Source of the DNA: Aeoliella straminimaris | Lineage (GTDB): Bacteria > Planctomycetota > Planctomycetia > Pirellulales > Lacipirellulaceae | Direction: 5' to 3' | NCBI RefSeq assembly: GCF_024054565.1 | Contig: NZ_JAMXLR010000087.1 | Coordinates: 1-64,000, forward strand | Length of the DNA stretch: 64,000 nucleotides | Shown here: in pieces, positions 1 to 8,331 of the stretch | How the letters are laid out: every line of letters starts with the position of its first letter | Position numbering within the stretch: the first letter of the stretch is position 1 | Translations under genes and position numbers: made by a program | Notes under the pieces: model-generated | What the model saw: only the letters and a program-made list of their open reading frames with translations | Told to the model about the DNA's origin: nothing | Databases searched by the model: none

Positions 1-124
1 TGGCAAACTCCTTGGCCTCCGCCTCTGAAATTGGCTCGCCGGCCGCAAAAGCTATCGAATGACAAAGAAGCAAGATCGCCGTTGTGACGGAGAGATAACA
101 AGCGAGACGCATCGGAGTGCTCAT
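1..124 (-). CDS. N-terminus of an exported protein of unknown function (truncated by window edge)
   Basis: Reading from an ATG at 124 towards position 1 gives 41 open codons. The product starts MSTPMRLACY and continues into a hydrophobic stretch (TAILLLCHSIAFA), a typical Sec signal peptide with a likely cut after AFA. The mature part begins AGEPISEAEA. The rest lies outside the window, so no function can be given. It lies 113 bases downstream of ffh on the same strand and could be cotranscribed with it. The start and signal peptide are read directly; identity is unknown. Confidence 0.6.
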   Translation of the reverse strand, partial: MSTPMRLACYLSVTTAILLLCHSIAFAAGEPISEAEAKEFA

Positions 125-237
125 GGGGCCAGTGCAAATACGGAAGGGTGAGGTTCCCGCCCATCTTAGACGAAACTCACCCAGCTGGCGATAATTCCGA
201 GGAGCTGGCCCGTGCGATATGAGGTCAGGTGTGCCCC

Positions 238-1701
238 CTACCGTTTCTTCCGCTTCTTCTTCAGCGCCTCTTGCCGCGCTTTGCGCATGTTCTTCTTCTG
301 TGCGTTTGAGAGGCGTTTGCCCGTGTGTTGCTTTTGTTTGCCGAGCGTTCCGCCTTGGGCGAGGCCACCTTGCAGTTCGCCCATCATTTTCATGCGATCC
401 CGCATGCCCTTGCCGGCCATGGCGGTCATTACCTGGGCCATGGCGTCGTATTGCTTGATCAGCTCATTCACCTGATGCGGCTCGCAGCCGGCACCGGCGG
501 CGATGCGGCGGCGGCGGCTTTGGTCGATGAGCTTGGTGTTGGCCTTTTCGGCCGGGGTCATCGAGTCGATGATGCCGAACAGGCCTTTCATCTCCGATTC
601 ATCGAAGTCGTTCATCGCCTCACGCATCTGCCCCATGCCCGGCATCATGCCCATCATCTTCTGCATCAGGCCGGGCTTGGCGATCATCGACATCTGCTTA
701 CGGAAGTCGTCGAGCGTGAACTCGCCCTTCTTCAGCTTCTCCTCCTGGGCGAGCATCTGCTCCTGGTCGAATTCCTTCTGCGCCGTTTCGAATAGCGTGA
801 GGATGTCGCCCTGACCCAGGATGCGCTGGGCCATGCGGTCGGGGTGGAACGGCTCCAGAGCCTCGAGCTTCTCGCCGGTGCCCATGAACTTGATTGGCAC
901 GCCAGTCACATGCTTTACCGATAGCGCCGCACCACCGCGGGCGTCACCGTCCAGCTTGGTCATGATCACGCCATCGATTTCCAGGGCATCGTTAAACGCC
1001 TTGGCGCTGTTCACGGCGTCCTGGCCGGTCATGGCGTCGACGGTCAGGTAGATCTGCTCGGGACTGCATTGCTTGTCGATTCGCTCGAGCTGGCCCATCA
1101 ACTCTTCGTCGATGTGCAGCCGGCCAGCGGTGTCGAGGATCACGACATCCGCACCCAGCTTTTTGGCTTCCTTTATGGCCGCGTTGCAGACCTTCACCGG
1201 GTCTTTCTCTTCGCGGTCGCTATAGACGGGCAGACCAAGCTGTTCGCCCAACACGTGCAATTGGTCGATAGCCGCGGGACGCTGCAAGTCGGCCGCCACG
1301 AGCAACGGATTCCGCTGGCCTGCCTTGAGCATCTTGCCGAGCTTGCCGACGGTGGTAGTCTTGCCGGCACCCTGCAGGCCGCAGAGCATCAACACGGTGA
1401 CGTCGTTCTTGCCCTTGAGGTGCAACGAGTGATCGACCGGGCCCATGAGGTCGCACAGTTCCTGGTAGACGATGCCCACCACCTGCTGCTGCGGCTTGAG
1501 CGACTTGAGCACCGTCTCGCCGACCGCCTTCTCGGTGACGTTCTTCATGAAGTAGCGAGCTACTTCGAAGCTGACATCGGCTTCGAGCAGGGACCGCTCG
1601 ACGAGCTTCAGCCCCTCGCGCATATTCGCCTCGGTCAGCTTGCCCTGGCCGCTGAGCGATTTTAGGGCGCTGGAAAGTCCGTCCTGGAGCGATTCGAACA
1701 T
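238..1701 (-). CDS. ffh: Signal recognition particle protein Ffh (SRP54 GTPase)
   Basis: This is the protein subunit of the signal recognition particle. It binds signal peptides of membrane and secreted proteins emerging from the ribosome and delivers them to FtsY at the inner membrane. With the ATG at 1701 it has 487 residues and starts MFESLQDGLS, as in other Ffh proteins; an open extension to 1752 adds 17 non-conserved residues and is unlikely to be used. The N domain is followed by the GTPase P-loop GLQGAGKTTT (about 108-117), the DTAGR motif and TKLDGDARGG. The methionine-rich M domain starts near residue 328, with the MMGMMPGMGQM finger loop and the RNA-binding SRRRRIAAGAG motif. The C-terminus is basic. 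Immediately upstream on the same strand is a paralogue of this M domain. Confidence 0.97.
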   Translation of the reverse strand: MFESLQDGLSSALKSLSGQGKLTEANMREGLKLVERSLLEADVSFEVARYFMKNVTEKAVGETVLKSLKPQQQVVGIVYQELCDLMGPVDHSLHLKGKNDVTVLMLCGLQGAGKTTTVGKLGKMLKAGQRNPLLVAADLQRPAAIDQLHVLGEQLGLPVYSDREEKDPVKVCNAAIKEAKKLGADVVILDTAGRLHIDEELMGQLERIDKQCSPEQIYLTVDAMTGQDAVNSAKAFNDALEIDGVIMTKLDGDARGGAALSVKHVTGVPIKFMGTGEKLEALEPFHPDRMAQRILGQGDILTLFETAQKEFDQEQMLAQEEKLKKGEFTLDDFRKQMSMIAKPGLMQKMMGMMPGMGQMREAMNDFDESEMKGLFGIIDSMTPAEKANTKLIDQSRRRRIAAGAGCEPHQVNELIKQYDAMAQVMTAMAGKGMRDRMKMMGELQGGLAQGGTLGKQKQHTGKRLSNAQKKNMRKARQEALKKKRKKR

Positions 1702-1759
1702 GGATACGATTGAGGGGGTTAGGGGCGTTGGTTCTGGGGCCGGATTTGCCAAAACCCGT

Positions 1760-1765
1760 ATTTTA
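1760..1765 (-). promoter_or_regulatory. Possible -10 element upstream of ffh
   Basis: Read on the minus strand this is TAAAAT, 59 bases upstream of the preferred ffh start, in the 170-base gap after the M-domain paralogue. No good -35 element is found at 16-18 bases, so this is a weak call. If real, ffh has its own promoter in addition to any readthrough from the gene before it. Confidence 0.3.
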
Positions 1766-1871
1766 GCGGACTGGCGACCATCGGGCGAGGCGGCAACACG
1801 GCTGAAAACCGCTCCAATCGCCGTGGAGCTGTGCCGTCACGAAAACTCCTGGCGGGTAGACACACCTGCTG

Positions 1872-2387
1872 CTAGGCGGGCATCGGTGACCACGGATTGT
1901 CCGGCGGCGGATCGTCCCCTTCGTCATCGGGTGGGAAGGGTGGCCGCCTCCAATCGTAAGATTCGCGGCGCTCTCGCCGCTCCTTGGGAGCGACGAACTG
2001 CTGATCGGCCGATTCTCCTGCCACCTTGGCCATCGCTTGGTACCACCGCACGAGATCGACGACTTCTTGCAATGTGCAGCCGGAGCCTGCTGCAATCCGC
2101 TCTCTACGCGAGTTGTCCAGCAAATCACTTTCCGCCCGCTCAGCCGCTGTCATGGCGTCGAGGATGCCAATGGTGGCCTTGAAGTTGACGGCCTGCAACT
2201 CGTCGACCGCATTGCACAAAAGCCCCGATCGAGGCACAAACTTTCGTACCTTCTTCCACAGGCTACCATCGGCCAACATGGCCATCTGGCTGCGAAACTT
2301 GTCCAATGTGTAGGGTTCGTCCACGGTGTGAAATCGGTGGTGGAATGGAGGGGAAAGCCACAGTCCAATTATGCGGTTTTTCGCCAC
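1872..2387 (-). CDS. Stand-alone SRP M-domain-like protein (Ffh paralogue without GTPase domain)
   Basis: This 171-residue protein has no N or G domain. Residues 26-122 align without a gap to residues 328-424 of the neighbouring Ffh, with about 42 of 97 identities by eye. It keeps the FTLDxFRxQM-like start, the ILDAMTAAE segment and the RNA-binding motif SRRERIAAGSG (93-103). Every methionine of the signal-peptide finger loop is replaced: eight Met in a 19-residue Ffh stretch become Trp, Val, Arg, Phe, Ser or Leu. The C-terminal tail is charged and rich in Pro and Asp. Inference: it may still bind SRP RNA but probably not signal peptides the way Ffh does, so it could be a regulator or competitor, or a decaying duplicate. 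The frame opens with GTG at 2387; a second GTG at 2324 is possible. No clear ribosome-binding site is seen at either. Confidence 0.8.
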   Translation of the reverse strand: MAKNRIIGLWLSPPFHHRFHTVDEPYTLDKFRSQMAMLADGSLWKKVRKFVPRSGLLCNAVDELQAVNFKATIGILDAMTAAERAESDLLDNSRRERIAAGSGCTLQEVVDLVRWYQAMAKVAGESADQQFVAPKERRERRESYDWRRPPFPPDDEGDDPPPDNPWSPMPA

Positions 2388-2461
2388 TGGGGGCCAATAT
2401 CGTCGGACACCCGCGTGGTAGCTGATGTGGCTGAAGGGTGTTCGTCGAGGAGACCGCTGTC

Positions 2462-2490
2462 TTGAGGCCCAAAATCCAAAGGCCTAGAAT
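2462..2490 (+). promoter_or_regulatory. Sigma-70-type promoter for the peroxiredoxin gene
   Basis: TTGAGG (2462-2467) and TAGAAT (2485-2490) are separated by exactly 17 bases. The -10 ends 54 bases before the ATG of the peroxiredoxin gene. It also points away from the divergently transcribed M-domain paralogue. Confidence 0.5.
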
Positions 2491-2544
2491 GACGGGTCCT
2501 ACCGAGACATTCTCACCCAACCTTCCTGATAAGCGAGCAAAACC

Positions 2545-3144
2545 ATGGCCCACCTTGTTCAGACCGAAGCCCCCGATTTCGCCGCCCAGGCCGTGATGGC
2601 CGATGGCAGTTTCAAGGAAGTCAAACTGTCGGACTACCGCGGCAAGTACGTCGTGCTGTTCTTCTACCCGCTGGACTTCACGTTCGTCTGCCCGACCGAG
2701 ATCATTGCCTTCAGTGAAGCGGTGGAGGAGTTCGAGAAGCGGAATGTGCAGTTGTTGGGCTGCAGCATCGACAGCCAATATTCGCACTTCGCCTGGCGGA
2801 ATACCCCGCGCGAGGCGGGTGGCATCGGTGCCATCAAGTATCCGCTGATCGCCGACCTGGACAAGAAGATTGCCGACTCGTTCGGCGTGCTGCTCGCCGG
2901 TGGCGTGGCGCTGCGTGGCCTGTTCCTGATCGACAAGGATGGCGTTGTCCGCCACGAGCTGATTAACGATCTGCCGCTGGGCCGCAACGTGGACGAAGCC
3001 ATTCGCGTGGTCGACGCCCTGCAGTTCCACGAAGAGCACGGCGAAGTCTGCCCTGCCAACTGGAAGGCCGGCAGCAAGAGCATGAAGGCCGACCCCGAGG
3101 GAAGCAAGGAATTCTTCAACTCGACCTACGGCAGTGGCGCCTAA
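2545..3144 (+). CDS. 2-Cys peroxiredoxin (AhpC/TSA family)
   Basis: This cytoplasmic thiol peroxidase reduces hydrogen peroxide and organic peroxides. It has 199 residues, the normal length of a typical 2-Cys peroxiredoxin. The peroxidatic cysteine is Cys49 in FTFVCPTE and the resolving cysteine is Cys169 in EVCPANW. The GGVALRGLF segment and the extended C-terminal arm ending in KEFF match the AhpC/Prx1 group. No AhpF or thioredoxin reductase gene is adjacent, so the electron donor is not shown here. The gene appears monocistronic, with a promoter about 55 bases upstream and a hairpin terminator after the stop. Confidence 0.95.
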   Translation: MAHLVQTEAPDFAAQAVMADGSFKEVKLSDYRGKYVVLFFYPLDFTFVCPTEIIAFSEAVEEFEKRNVQLLGCSIDSQYSHFAWRNTPREAGGIGAIKYPLIADLDKKIADSFGVLLAGGVALRGLFLIDKDGVVRHELINDLPLGRNVDEAIRVVDALQFHEEHGEVCPANWKAGSKSMKADPEGSKEFFNSTYGSGA

Positions 3145-3194
3145 GCTCACCAGCCATTGCTGACGTTGCAAGGATCGACACAACTCTCGCAATG

Positions 3195-3237
3195 GGCCAT
3201 GGCGGCGCGAACATTCGCCTGCCATGGCCTGTTGTTT
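3195..3237 (+). terminator. Intrinsic terminator after the peroxiredoxin gene
   Basis: An inverted repeat with arms at 3195-3207 and 3216-3229 (GGCCATGGC and GCCATGGCC cores plus a GGCG/CGCC extension, one bulged base) is followed by TGTTGTTT. It sits 50 bases after the stop codon. The T-run is interrupted, so efficiency is uncertain. Confidence 0.55.
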
Positions 3238-3269
3238 GATTATCCGCCCCCCGCTCCATGGAGTTCTCG

Positions 3270-4004
3270 ATGTTCACCCGCTTGATGTTGTTTGCTGCGC
3301 TATTCGCCTCGGCACCCCTGTCCGCTGTGGCGCAAGACACCCTGCCCGCCGGTCAGCCTGCTGCCCAACAGCCCCCACAGATGAGCCCCGAAAAGTTCAA
3401 CCAGATGGTGAGCTACGCCCTCGGCCGATCGATTGCCGAAGACTGCAAAATGGGCGGGGTAAAGCTCGACTTTCGCGCTCTGCAAACCGGCATGACCGAA
3501 GTGCAGGAAGGCCGTGAGTCGCAGTGGAGCGACGAAGAGATGAATCAGGCCATGCAGATGTTCGCCATGAAGATCCAGCAAAGCGTGGCGGCGAACAACA
3601 AGAAGCAGGGGGAAGAATTCCTGGCGAAGAACGCCAAGCAACCGGGCGTGCAGGTAACGCCCAGCGGTCTACAGTACAAGGTGCTGAAGCAGGGCAACGG
3701 AGCCTCGCCCACCGCCAATAGCATGGTGGTGTGCCATTACCGTGGTACTTTCATCAACGGCCAGGAGTTCGACAGTTCTTACCGTCGGGGCCAGCCTATC
3801 CAGTTTCCAATGCAGGGTGGCGTGATCGACGGATGGGTCGAAGCGGTAAAGATGATGAAGGTCGGCGACAAGTGGCAGTTGTTTATCCCTTCGGAACTGG
3901 CCTACGGCGAAGAGGGCAAAGGCCCCATCGGCCCGAATGAAGCGCTCGTGTTCGAAGTAGAGCTACTGCAAGTCGGCCAGGCACCACCTCAGCCCCGTCA
4001 ATAA
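3270..4004 (+). CDS. Exported FKBP-type peptidyl-prolyl cis-trans isomerase
   Basis: The protein catalyses cis-trans isomerisation of prolyl bonds and probably helps folding in the periplasm. From the ATG at 3270 it has 244 residues with a signal peptide of about 21 (cut after AVA); GGAG six bases upstream favours this start over the ATG at 3258. An N-terminal dimerisation-type region with SYALGRSIAED is followed by the FKBP catalytic domain: GLQYKVL, VVCHYRGTF, FDSSYRRGQP, GGVIDGW, PSELAYGEEG and the closing FEVELLQV. This is the FkpA/Mip layout. It is followed by a convergent secreted protein gene and is probably transcribed alone. Confidence 0.93.
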   Translation: MFTRLMLFAALFASAPLSAVAQDTLPAGQPAAQQPPQMSPEKFNQMVSYALGRSIAEDCKMGGVKLDFRALQTGMTEVQEGRESQWSDEEMNQAMQMFAMKIQQSVAANNKKQGEEFLAKNAKQPGVQVTPSGLQYKVLKQGNGASPTANSMVVCHYRGTFINGQEFDSSYRRGQPIQFPMQGGVIDGWVEAVKMMKVGDKWQLFIPSELAYGEEGKGPIGPNEALVFEVELLQVGQAPPQPRQ

Positions 4005-4048
4005 ATGGCGAAAGGGCTCGCCTGCCCGCTGTCGAGAATGCTACAGGC

Positions 4049-4657
4049 TCACCTGCGGCGACGTTGGGATTTGGCAGGATAGAACCGCGAGTAGTTTTGG
4101 AACGTGGCCGAGTGACCAGTGGGCGCAACCTGCTGGTTGCCCGTCACATTGTAGGCGTTGCGAGCAGACAGTGCGGTGAGCTCCTGGTTCACCTGCATTT
4201 CTTGCCGCCGAACCTGGCTGTTGAATCGCTCTTGCTGCAATTGCGGTCGGACGATGGTTTGGTAGTTCAAATCGTCTTCGCCGTTGAGAGTCTCTCGAAA
4301 CAGGTTGAGGTACGGGCTGACCGTTGGCGACGGAGAGAAGCCGGCGAACGGCTTGGCTCCGGAAGCGCCGGCCGTGCCGACGCCGAAGCTTGCCGACTGG
4401 GCACGGGGAGGCTGGGCAGGTGAACTGCCGACGTTGACACCCGGATCCGATACTCGCGGTGCGCCAAAGCCACTATTCACCGTGCGATCGCGTTGAATCA
4501 CTCTCTTGGTATAAGCATCAACACTGCCCTGTGCTTGAAAGCGATTGAGCTGGCGCGTGGCTTCGCTCTGGCCACCGTAATCGAACATCTGCGCGAAGCA
4601 GTGGACGGGCAGCAGCATTGTGGCCAACAGGGCGAGTAACGAGAGCTTTGCAGACAT
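4049..4657 (-). CDS. Exported protein of unknown function with SPYLNLF motif
   Basis: The 202-residue product has a clear signal peptide (hydrophobic LSLLALLATMLLP, cut near residue 22 after CFA). The mature part is rich in Ala, Gly, Pro, Ser and Gln and looks mostly disordered. A short segment SPYLNLF at 114-120 is followed by a helical Gln/Arg-rich stretch (130-165) and a basic tail RRRR. SPYLNL-type motifs recur, from memory, in small exported proteins of planctomycetes, but no function is known to me. A good promoter lies 52 bases upstream. It converges on the FKBP gene. Confidence 0.75.
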   Translation of the reverse strand: MSAKLSLLALLATMLLPVHCFAQMFDYGGQSEATRQLNRFQAQGSVDAYTKRVIQRDRTVNSGFGAPRVSDPGVNVGSSPAQPPRAQSASFGVGTAGASGAKPFAGFSPSPTVSPYLNLFRETLNGEDDLNYQTIVRPQLQQERFNSQVRRQEMQVNQELTALSARNAYNVTGNQQVAPTGHSATFQNYSRFYPAKSQRRRR

Positions 4658-4708
4658 GAGTCGCTGACCTGCTTGTACGGGTCTGATTCGGAAGGACTGT
4701 CAGTCTTC

Positions 4709-4737
4709 ATTTTAGACAGTCGCCGCTAGTGCGGCAA
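4709..4737 (-). promoter_or_regulatory. Sigma-70-type promoter for the 4049-4657 gene
   Basis: On the minus strand TTGCCG (4737-4732) and TAAAAT (4714-4709) are 17 bases apart, and the -10 lies 51 bases before the start codon. A 7-base inverted repeat (GACTGTC/GACAGTC, 4695-4721) overlaps the -10 and could be an operator. Confidence 0.5.
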
Positions 4738-4855
4738 ACTTCGTCACCCGTGCGATTCTCGCAGAATCCCCGATTCGATACCGATTGCGCCAGTTGTGCA
4801 GCCACCGCACAGGATATTCCCCCCTGGCGAGGCATCTAAGAACCAGGCCGACAAT

Positions 4856-5251
4856 TCAGTCTTCGTAATCCGCCGAGCCGTATCGGCGGCGATAAGGCTC
4901 GTAAGCTCGCTGAGTGGCAGAGGATTGCGCGTGGGGATCGGGCAGCTTCCAGGGCAGCAGGTCGCCGTACAATCGATAGAATCCTAGCAAAGCGAACGCA
5001 CCCGCCACGGCCACGATCATTCCCATCGGACTGGTGGGGGTAAGCCGCTCGGCATCGTAGAAGAATCCCACGCAGCCGCACCCTAGCACCGAACCGGCCA
5101 CGCCCAGCACCAGGGTGGTGATCGCCCCGGCGGGATCGCGCCCCGGCATCAAACCTCGGGCCAGTAACCCTACCACGGTGCCGAAACCAATCCACACCAG
5201 GATGTCGTTCACCAGTTGGTGCACCTCGGGGGAGAGTTGAAGCGAGCTCAT
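4856..5251 (-). CDS. GlsB/YeaQ/YmgE-type small membrane protein
   Basis: From the ATG at 5251 the product has 131 residues. It shows the pattern of the transglycosylase-associated (GlsB/YeaQ) family: a first membrane segment with VGLLARGLMPGRDPAGA, a second (TTLVLGVAGSVLGC) and a third (GMIVAVAGAFALLGF), then a basic, Arg/Tyr-rich cytoplasmic tail. Family members are often stress-induced, but their biochemical role is not established. The frame stays open upstream to 5500, but that extension has no family match and overlaps the start region of the divergent helicase gene, so the ATG at 5251 is preferred. Confidence 0.8.
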   Translation of the reverse strand: MSSLQLSPEVHQLVNDILVWIGFGTVVGLLARGLMPGRDPAGAITTLVLGVAGSVLGCGCVGFFYDAERLTPTSPMGMIVAVAGAFALLGFYRLYGDLLPWKLPDPHAQSSATQRAYEPYRRRYGSADYED

Positions 5252-5434
5252 GGATACTAATCCGTGCAGAGATATAGGGCGTACAATCGACGGCGCTCGT
5301 CGCTTGTAGCTTTCCGGCGTGGCGGCCGCAATACGGTTCCACGACTGCTGGCCGATCTTGCCAGCACGAGGCAGCTCGTGGTAACGTAAACGTCTGTGCA
5401 GTAAATCAACGGAAGTGACCACGGAGATGTCGCC

Positions 5435-7852
5435 ATGGATGTTGCCCAGTTGCTGTCTCGCATCACTTCGCTGCCCGAGTACGCCGGGCAGCTTGAACAT
5501 CTGGAGGAACTGCCGGAGCGTCCCGCCCAGTACGCCTCGCCCGCGGCGGCGCTACCCACGGACATCGCTCGGCTGCTAGCATCGCACGGCATCGAATCAC
5601 TTTACTCACACCAGGTCGCAGCACTCTCGGCCGCCCGCGAGGGTCGTGATGCGGTGGTGGTGACCGGTACGGCCAGTGGCAAAACGCTATGCTATAACCT
5701 GCCGATCCTGGAAAGCGTCGTCTCCGATTCTGAGTCGCGGGCCCTGTATCTGTTCCCCACCAAGGCGCTGGCCCAGGATCAGCTCAAAGGGCTGCTCGGC
5801 TTGGTCGCGGACGATGCCGAGATGGCCAAACGAGTCCGTCCCGGCGTGTACGATGGCGATACGCCCACCGCCCAGCGGCGGCGCATCCGCAACGAAGCCA
5901 ACTTAGTGCTCACGAACCCCGACATGCTGCATGCGGGCATCTTGCCATATCATCCCAAGTGGTCCACGCTGTTTGCCGACTTGCGCTACATCGTGGTCGA
6001 CGAAGTGCATACCTATCGTGGTATCCTTGGTGCCCATGTGGCAGCCGTACTGCGGCGGCTCGATCGTGTGTGTCGGCACTATGGTTCGAATCCCGTCTAT
6101 CTGGCGGCGAGCGCCACGATTGCCAATCCCGGCGAGTTGGTCAGCAGCCTGCTGGGGCGCGACGTTGAAGTGATCGACAACGATGGCTCGCCGCGGGGCC
6201 GGAAGTACTTTGCCCTGTGGAATCCCATGCCGCTGGGTTCCGATGCCCTGGCGCGACGCAGCGCCAATGACGACGCGGTCACTTGGCTAACCGAAGCCAT
6301 GGAAGCGGGTGGGCAGGCCCTGGCGTTCACGCGGACTCGTCAGGCGGCCGAGTTGGTGCATCGCTACAGTCGCCAGCGGCTCACCGAGCGACACTCGCCG
6401 CTTGCCGACAATGTGCGGGCGTACCGAGGCGGCTATCTACCGAACGAGCGGCGCGAAATGGAGCAAGACCTGTTCGCCGGCCGCCTGCGTGGCGTTGCAA
6501 CCACCAACGCCCTGGAACTGGGCATCGATATCGGCTCGCTCGACGTTGCCATCCTGGTGGGCTATCCCGGCACGATCGCCAGTTGCTGGCAGCAGGCAGG
6601 CCGCAGCGGCCGTCGCACGGACGACAGCCTGGCCGTGCTGCTGGCGGGCAACGAGCCGGTCGATCAGTACCTGCTGCGACATCCCGAGTACTTCTTTGCC
6701 CAGTCTCCCGAGCACGCGGTGGTCGATCCTAACAACCCGTACGTGCTGGCCAAGCACCTGAAGGCCGCGGCGTTCGAGCTTCCGCTTACCGCGGCCGATC
6801 TCGAACAGTTTGGCCCGCTGGCTGAGCCGATCGCCGGTGTGCTGGCCGACGAGCGGCAACTGGCCAAGGTCGATCAGCAGTACTTCTGCCCTGGTGGTCA
6901 GAATCCCGCGGTGGGCGTGAGCCTCCGGCACATGAGCGACAATACCTTCAGCATCGTGCTGTTGAAGCACACCCGCATCTCCCGCGACCTGTACACTTCG
7001 GGTTCGCCGCCGCTGGTGGACGATTCGCACGAGGTGATCGCCAACGTCGATTCGATCAGCGCGCCGGAGCTCGTCTATCCCGAGGCGGTTTACCTGCATG
7101 CTGGCGAGACCTACCTGGTTCGCGAGCTCGACCTCAACGGCAAGGTGGCTTACGTCGAGCGGCGCGAGACCGACTACTACACGCAGGCCGTGCTCGAAAG
7201 CAATGTGCTCGTGACCAAGCCCCGCGACGAGAGCAGCGCGCTGCCAACCGCGGAAGTTGGCTATGGCGAGCTCGATGTTTCCTGGCAGACCGTGGCGTTC
7301 AAGAAGATCAAGTTCGACACCCGCGAGAACATTGGCCTGGGACCCGTCGACATTCCGGCGCAGAACCTGGCCACCACCGGGGCGTGGGTCGCACCGCGGG
7401 ACGAAATTCGCACCGCCCTGAAGGCCGAGGGACTTCGTACCAGCGAGGGCATCTGCGGTATGCGGAACCTGGCCGTAGTGGCGTTGCCGTTTGTGGCGAT
7501 GTGCGATAGCCGCGACATCGGCGGAGTGGTCGACGCCAAAAACCTGGGCCGCTCGACTATGATTCTCTACGACCGCTATCCCGGCGGTCTTGGTTATTGC
7601 CAAAAGGGCTTCGAACACATCGAGCAACTGCTCGCCATTTGCCTCGAGATGGTGGCCGATTGCCCTTGCGAAGATGGTTGCCCCAGTTGTGTGGGACTGC
7701 CCAACCTGCGGCCCGCCATCCATAGCGACCCCGACCTCACGCGGGGCCATCCCATTCCCAACAAGCGGGCGACGCAGCGACTACTCGAGTTGCTGTTGGG
7801 TCGTCCCGCTTCCGTAACCGACGCTTCGCAAACCACTTCAGCCGCTACGTAG
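5435..7852 (+). CDS. DEAD/DEAH-box helicase with DUF1998 domain, MrfA (YprA)-like
   Basis: This 805-residue superfamily 2 helicase has motif I TGTASGKT (77-84), DEVH (189-192), SATI, and the C-terminal helicase lobe with TNALELGIDIG and QQAGRSGR. The C-terminal DUF1998-type region ends in a four-cysteine cluster CPCEDGCPSC (743-752), the metal-binding signature of Bacillus MrfA and fungal Hrq1. In Bacillus subtilis MrfA works with the exonuclease MrfB in repair of mitomycin C damage, and here a MrfB-type gene lies 1.2 kb downstream on the same strand. GGAG eight bases before the ATG supports the start. The family is secure; the mitomycin-type repair role is inferred from the pair. Confidence 0.9.
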   Translation: MDVAQLLSRITSLPEYAGQLEHLEELPERPAQYASPAAALPTDIARLLASHGIESLYSHQVAALSAAREGRDAVVVTGTASGKTLCYNLPILESVVSDSESRALYLFPTKALAQDQLKGLLGLVADDAEMAKRVRPGVYDGDTPTAQRRRIRNEANLVLTNPDMLHAGILPYHPKWSTLFADLRYIVVDEVHTYRGILGAHVAAVLRRLDRVCRHYGSNPVYLAASATIANPGELVSSLLGRDVEVIDNDGSPRGRKYFALWNPMPLGSDALARRSANDDAVTWLTEAMEAGGQALAFTRTRQAAELVHRYSRQRLTERHSPLADNVRAYRGGYLPNERREMEQDLFAGRLRGVATTNALELGIDIGSLDVAILVGYPGTIASCWQQAGRSGRRTDDSLAVLLAGNEPVDQYLLRHPEYFFAQSPEHAVVDPNNPYVLAKHLKAAAFELPLTAADLEQFGPLAEPIAGVLADERQLAKVDQQYFCPGGQNPAVGVSLRHMSDNTFSIVLLKHTRISRDLYTSGSPPLVDDSHEVIANVDSISAPELVYPEAVYLHAGETYLVRELDLNGKVAYVERRETDYYTQAVLESNVLVTKPRDESSALPTAEVGYGELDVSWQTVAFKKIKFDTRENIGLGPVDIPAQNLATTGAWVAPRDEIRTALKAEGLRTSEGICGMRNLAVVALPFVAMCDSRDIGGVVDAKNLGRSTMILYDRYPGGLGYCQKGFEHIEQLLAICLEMVADCPCEDGCPSCVGLPNLRPAIHSDPDLTRGHPIPNKRATQRLLELLLGRPASVTDASQTTSAAT

Positions 7853-7869
7853 CTTTGAAGGTTAGATCG

Positions 7870-8331
7870 ATGTCCAACGAACCCGACGACTCCTTGATCG
7901 TGCAAGTGCGAACGATGCAGATCATAGTGTTTGCCATGGCTACCGGGTGCGTGATGTTCGCCATCATTGCACTGGTAATCGTCGACCCTCAGCCACCGAA
8001 CGGACCACCCATGATCTCCTGGATTGCCGCGGCAATGGGACTGGTGGGGCTGATCGCCGGCACCATAGTTCCGCGGTTGCTGGCCGTCTCGCAGCCAGCC
8101 ACCGGAGCCGGATATCAAACCCTGCTGATCGTTGGCCTCGCGCTCTATGAGGGGGCCGCATTCTTTAACCTGGTTGCGTTCCTTGTCGAAGGGCAAATGT
8201 TCTCGCTGGCCGTGGCGGTGGTGCTCATCGCGGCGATCGTCATGGCATTGCCCACCGTAGGCCGCGTGCAAGACTGGATCGATGCTCGCCAGCGCCGCGC
8301 GGAGGAAGCCGAGGCGTTCAGCCGGCGTTAG
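7870..8331 (+). CDS. Small integral membrane protein, four predicted segments
   Basis: The product has 153 residues from the ATG at 7870, which lies 18 bases after the helicase stop; an in-frame extension to 7855 is open but unneeded. Four hydrophobic segments are visible, near residues 15-37, 47-67, 79-103 and 106-126, joined by short loops. The C-terminus is charged and Arg/Ala/Glu-rich. I do not recognise a family. Position between the two presumed repair genes suggests cotranscription with the helicase, but nothing in the protein ties it to DNA repair. Its 3' end overlaps the convergent gene by 14 bases. Confidence 0.75.
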   Translation: MSNEPDDSLIVQVRTMQIIVFAMATGCVMFAIIALVIVDPQPPNGPPMISWIAAAMGLVGLIAGTIVPRLLAVSQPATGAGYQTLLIVGLALYEGAAFFNLVAFLVEGQMFSLAVAVVLIAAIVMALPTVGRVQDWIDARQRRAEEAEAFSRR

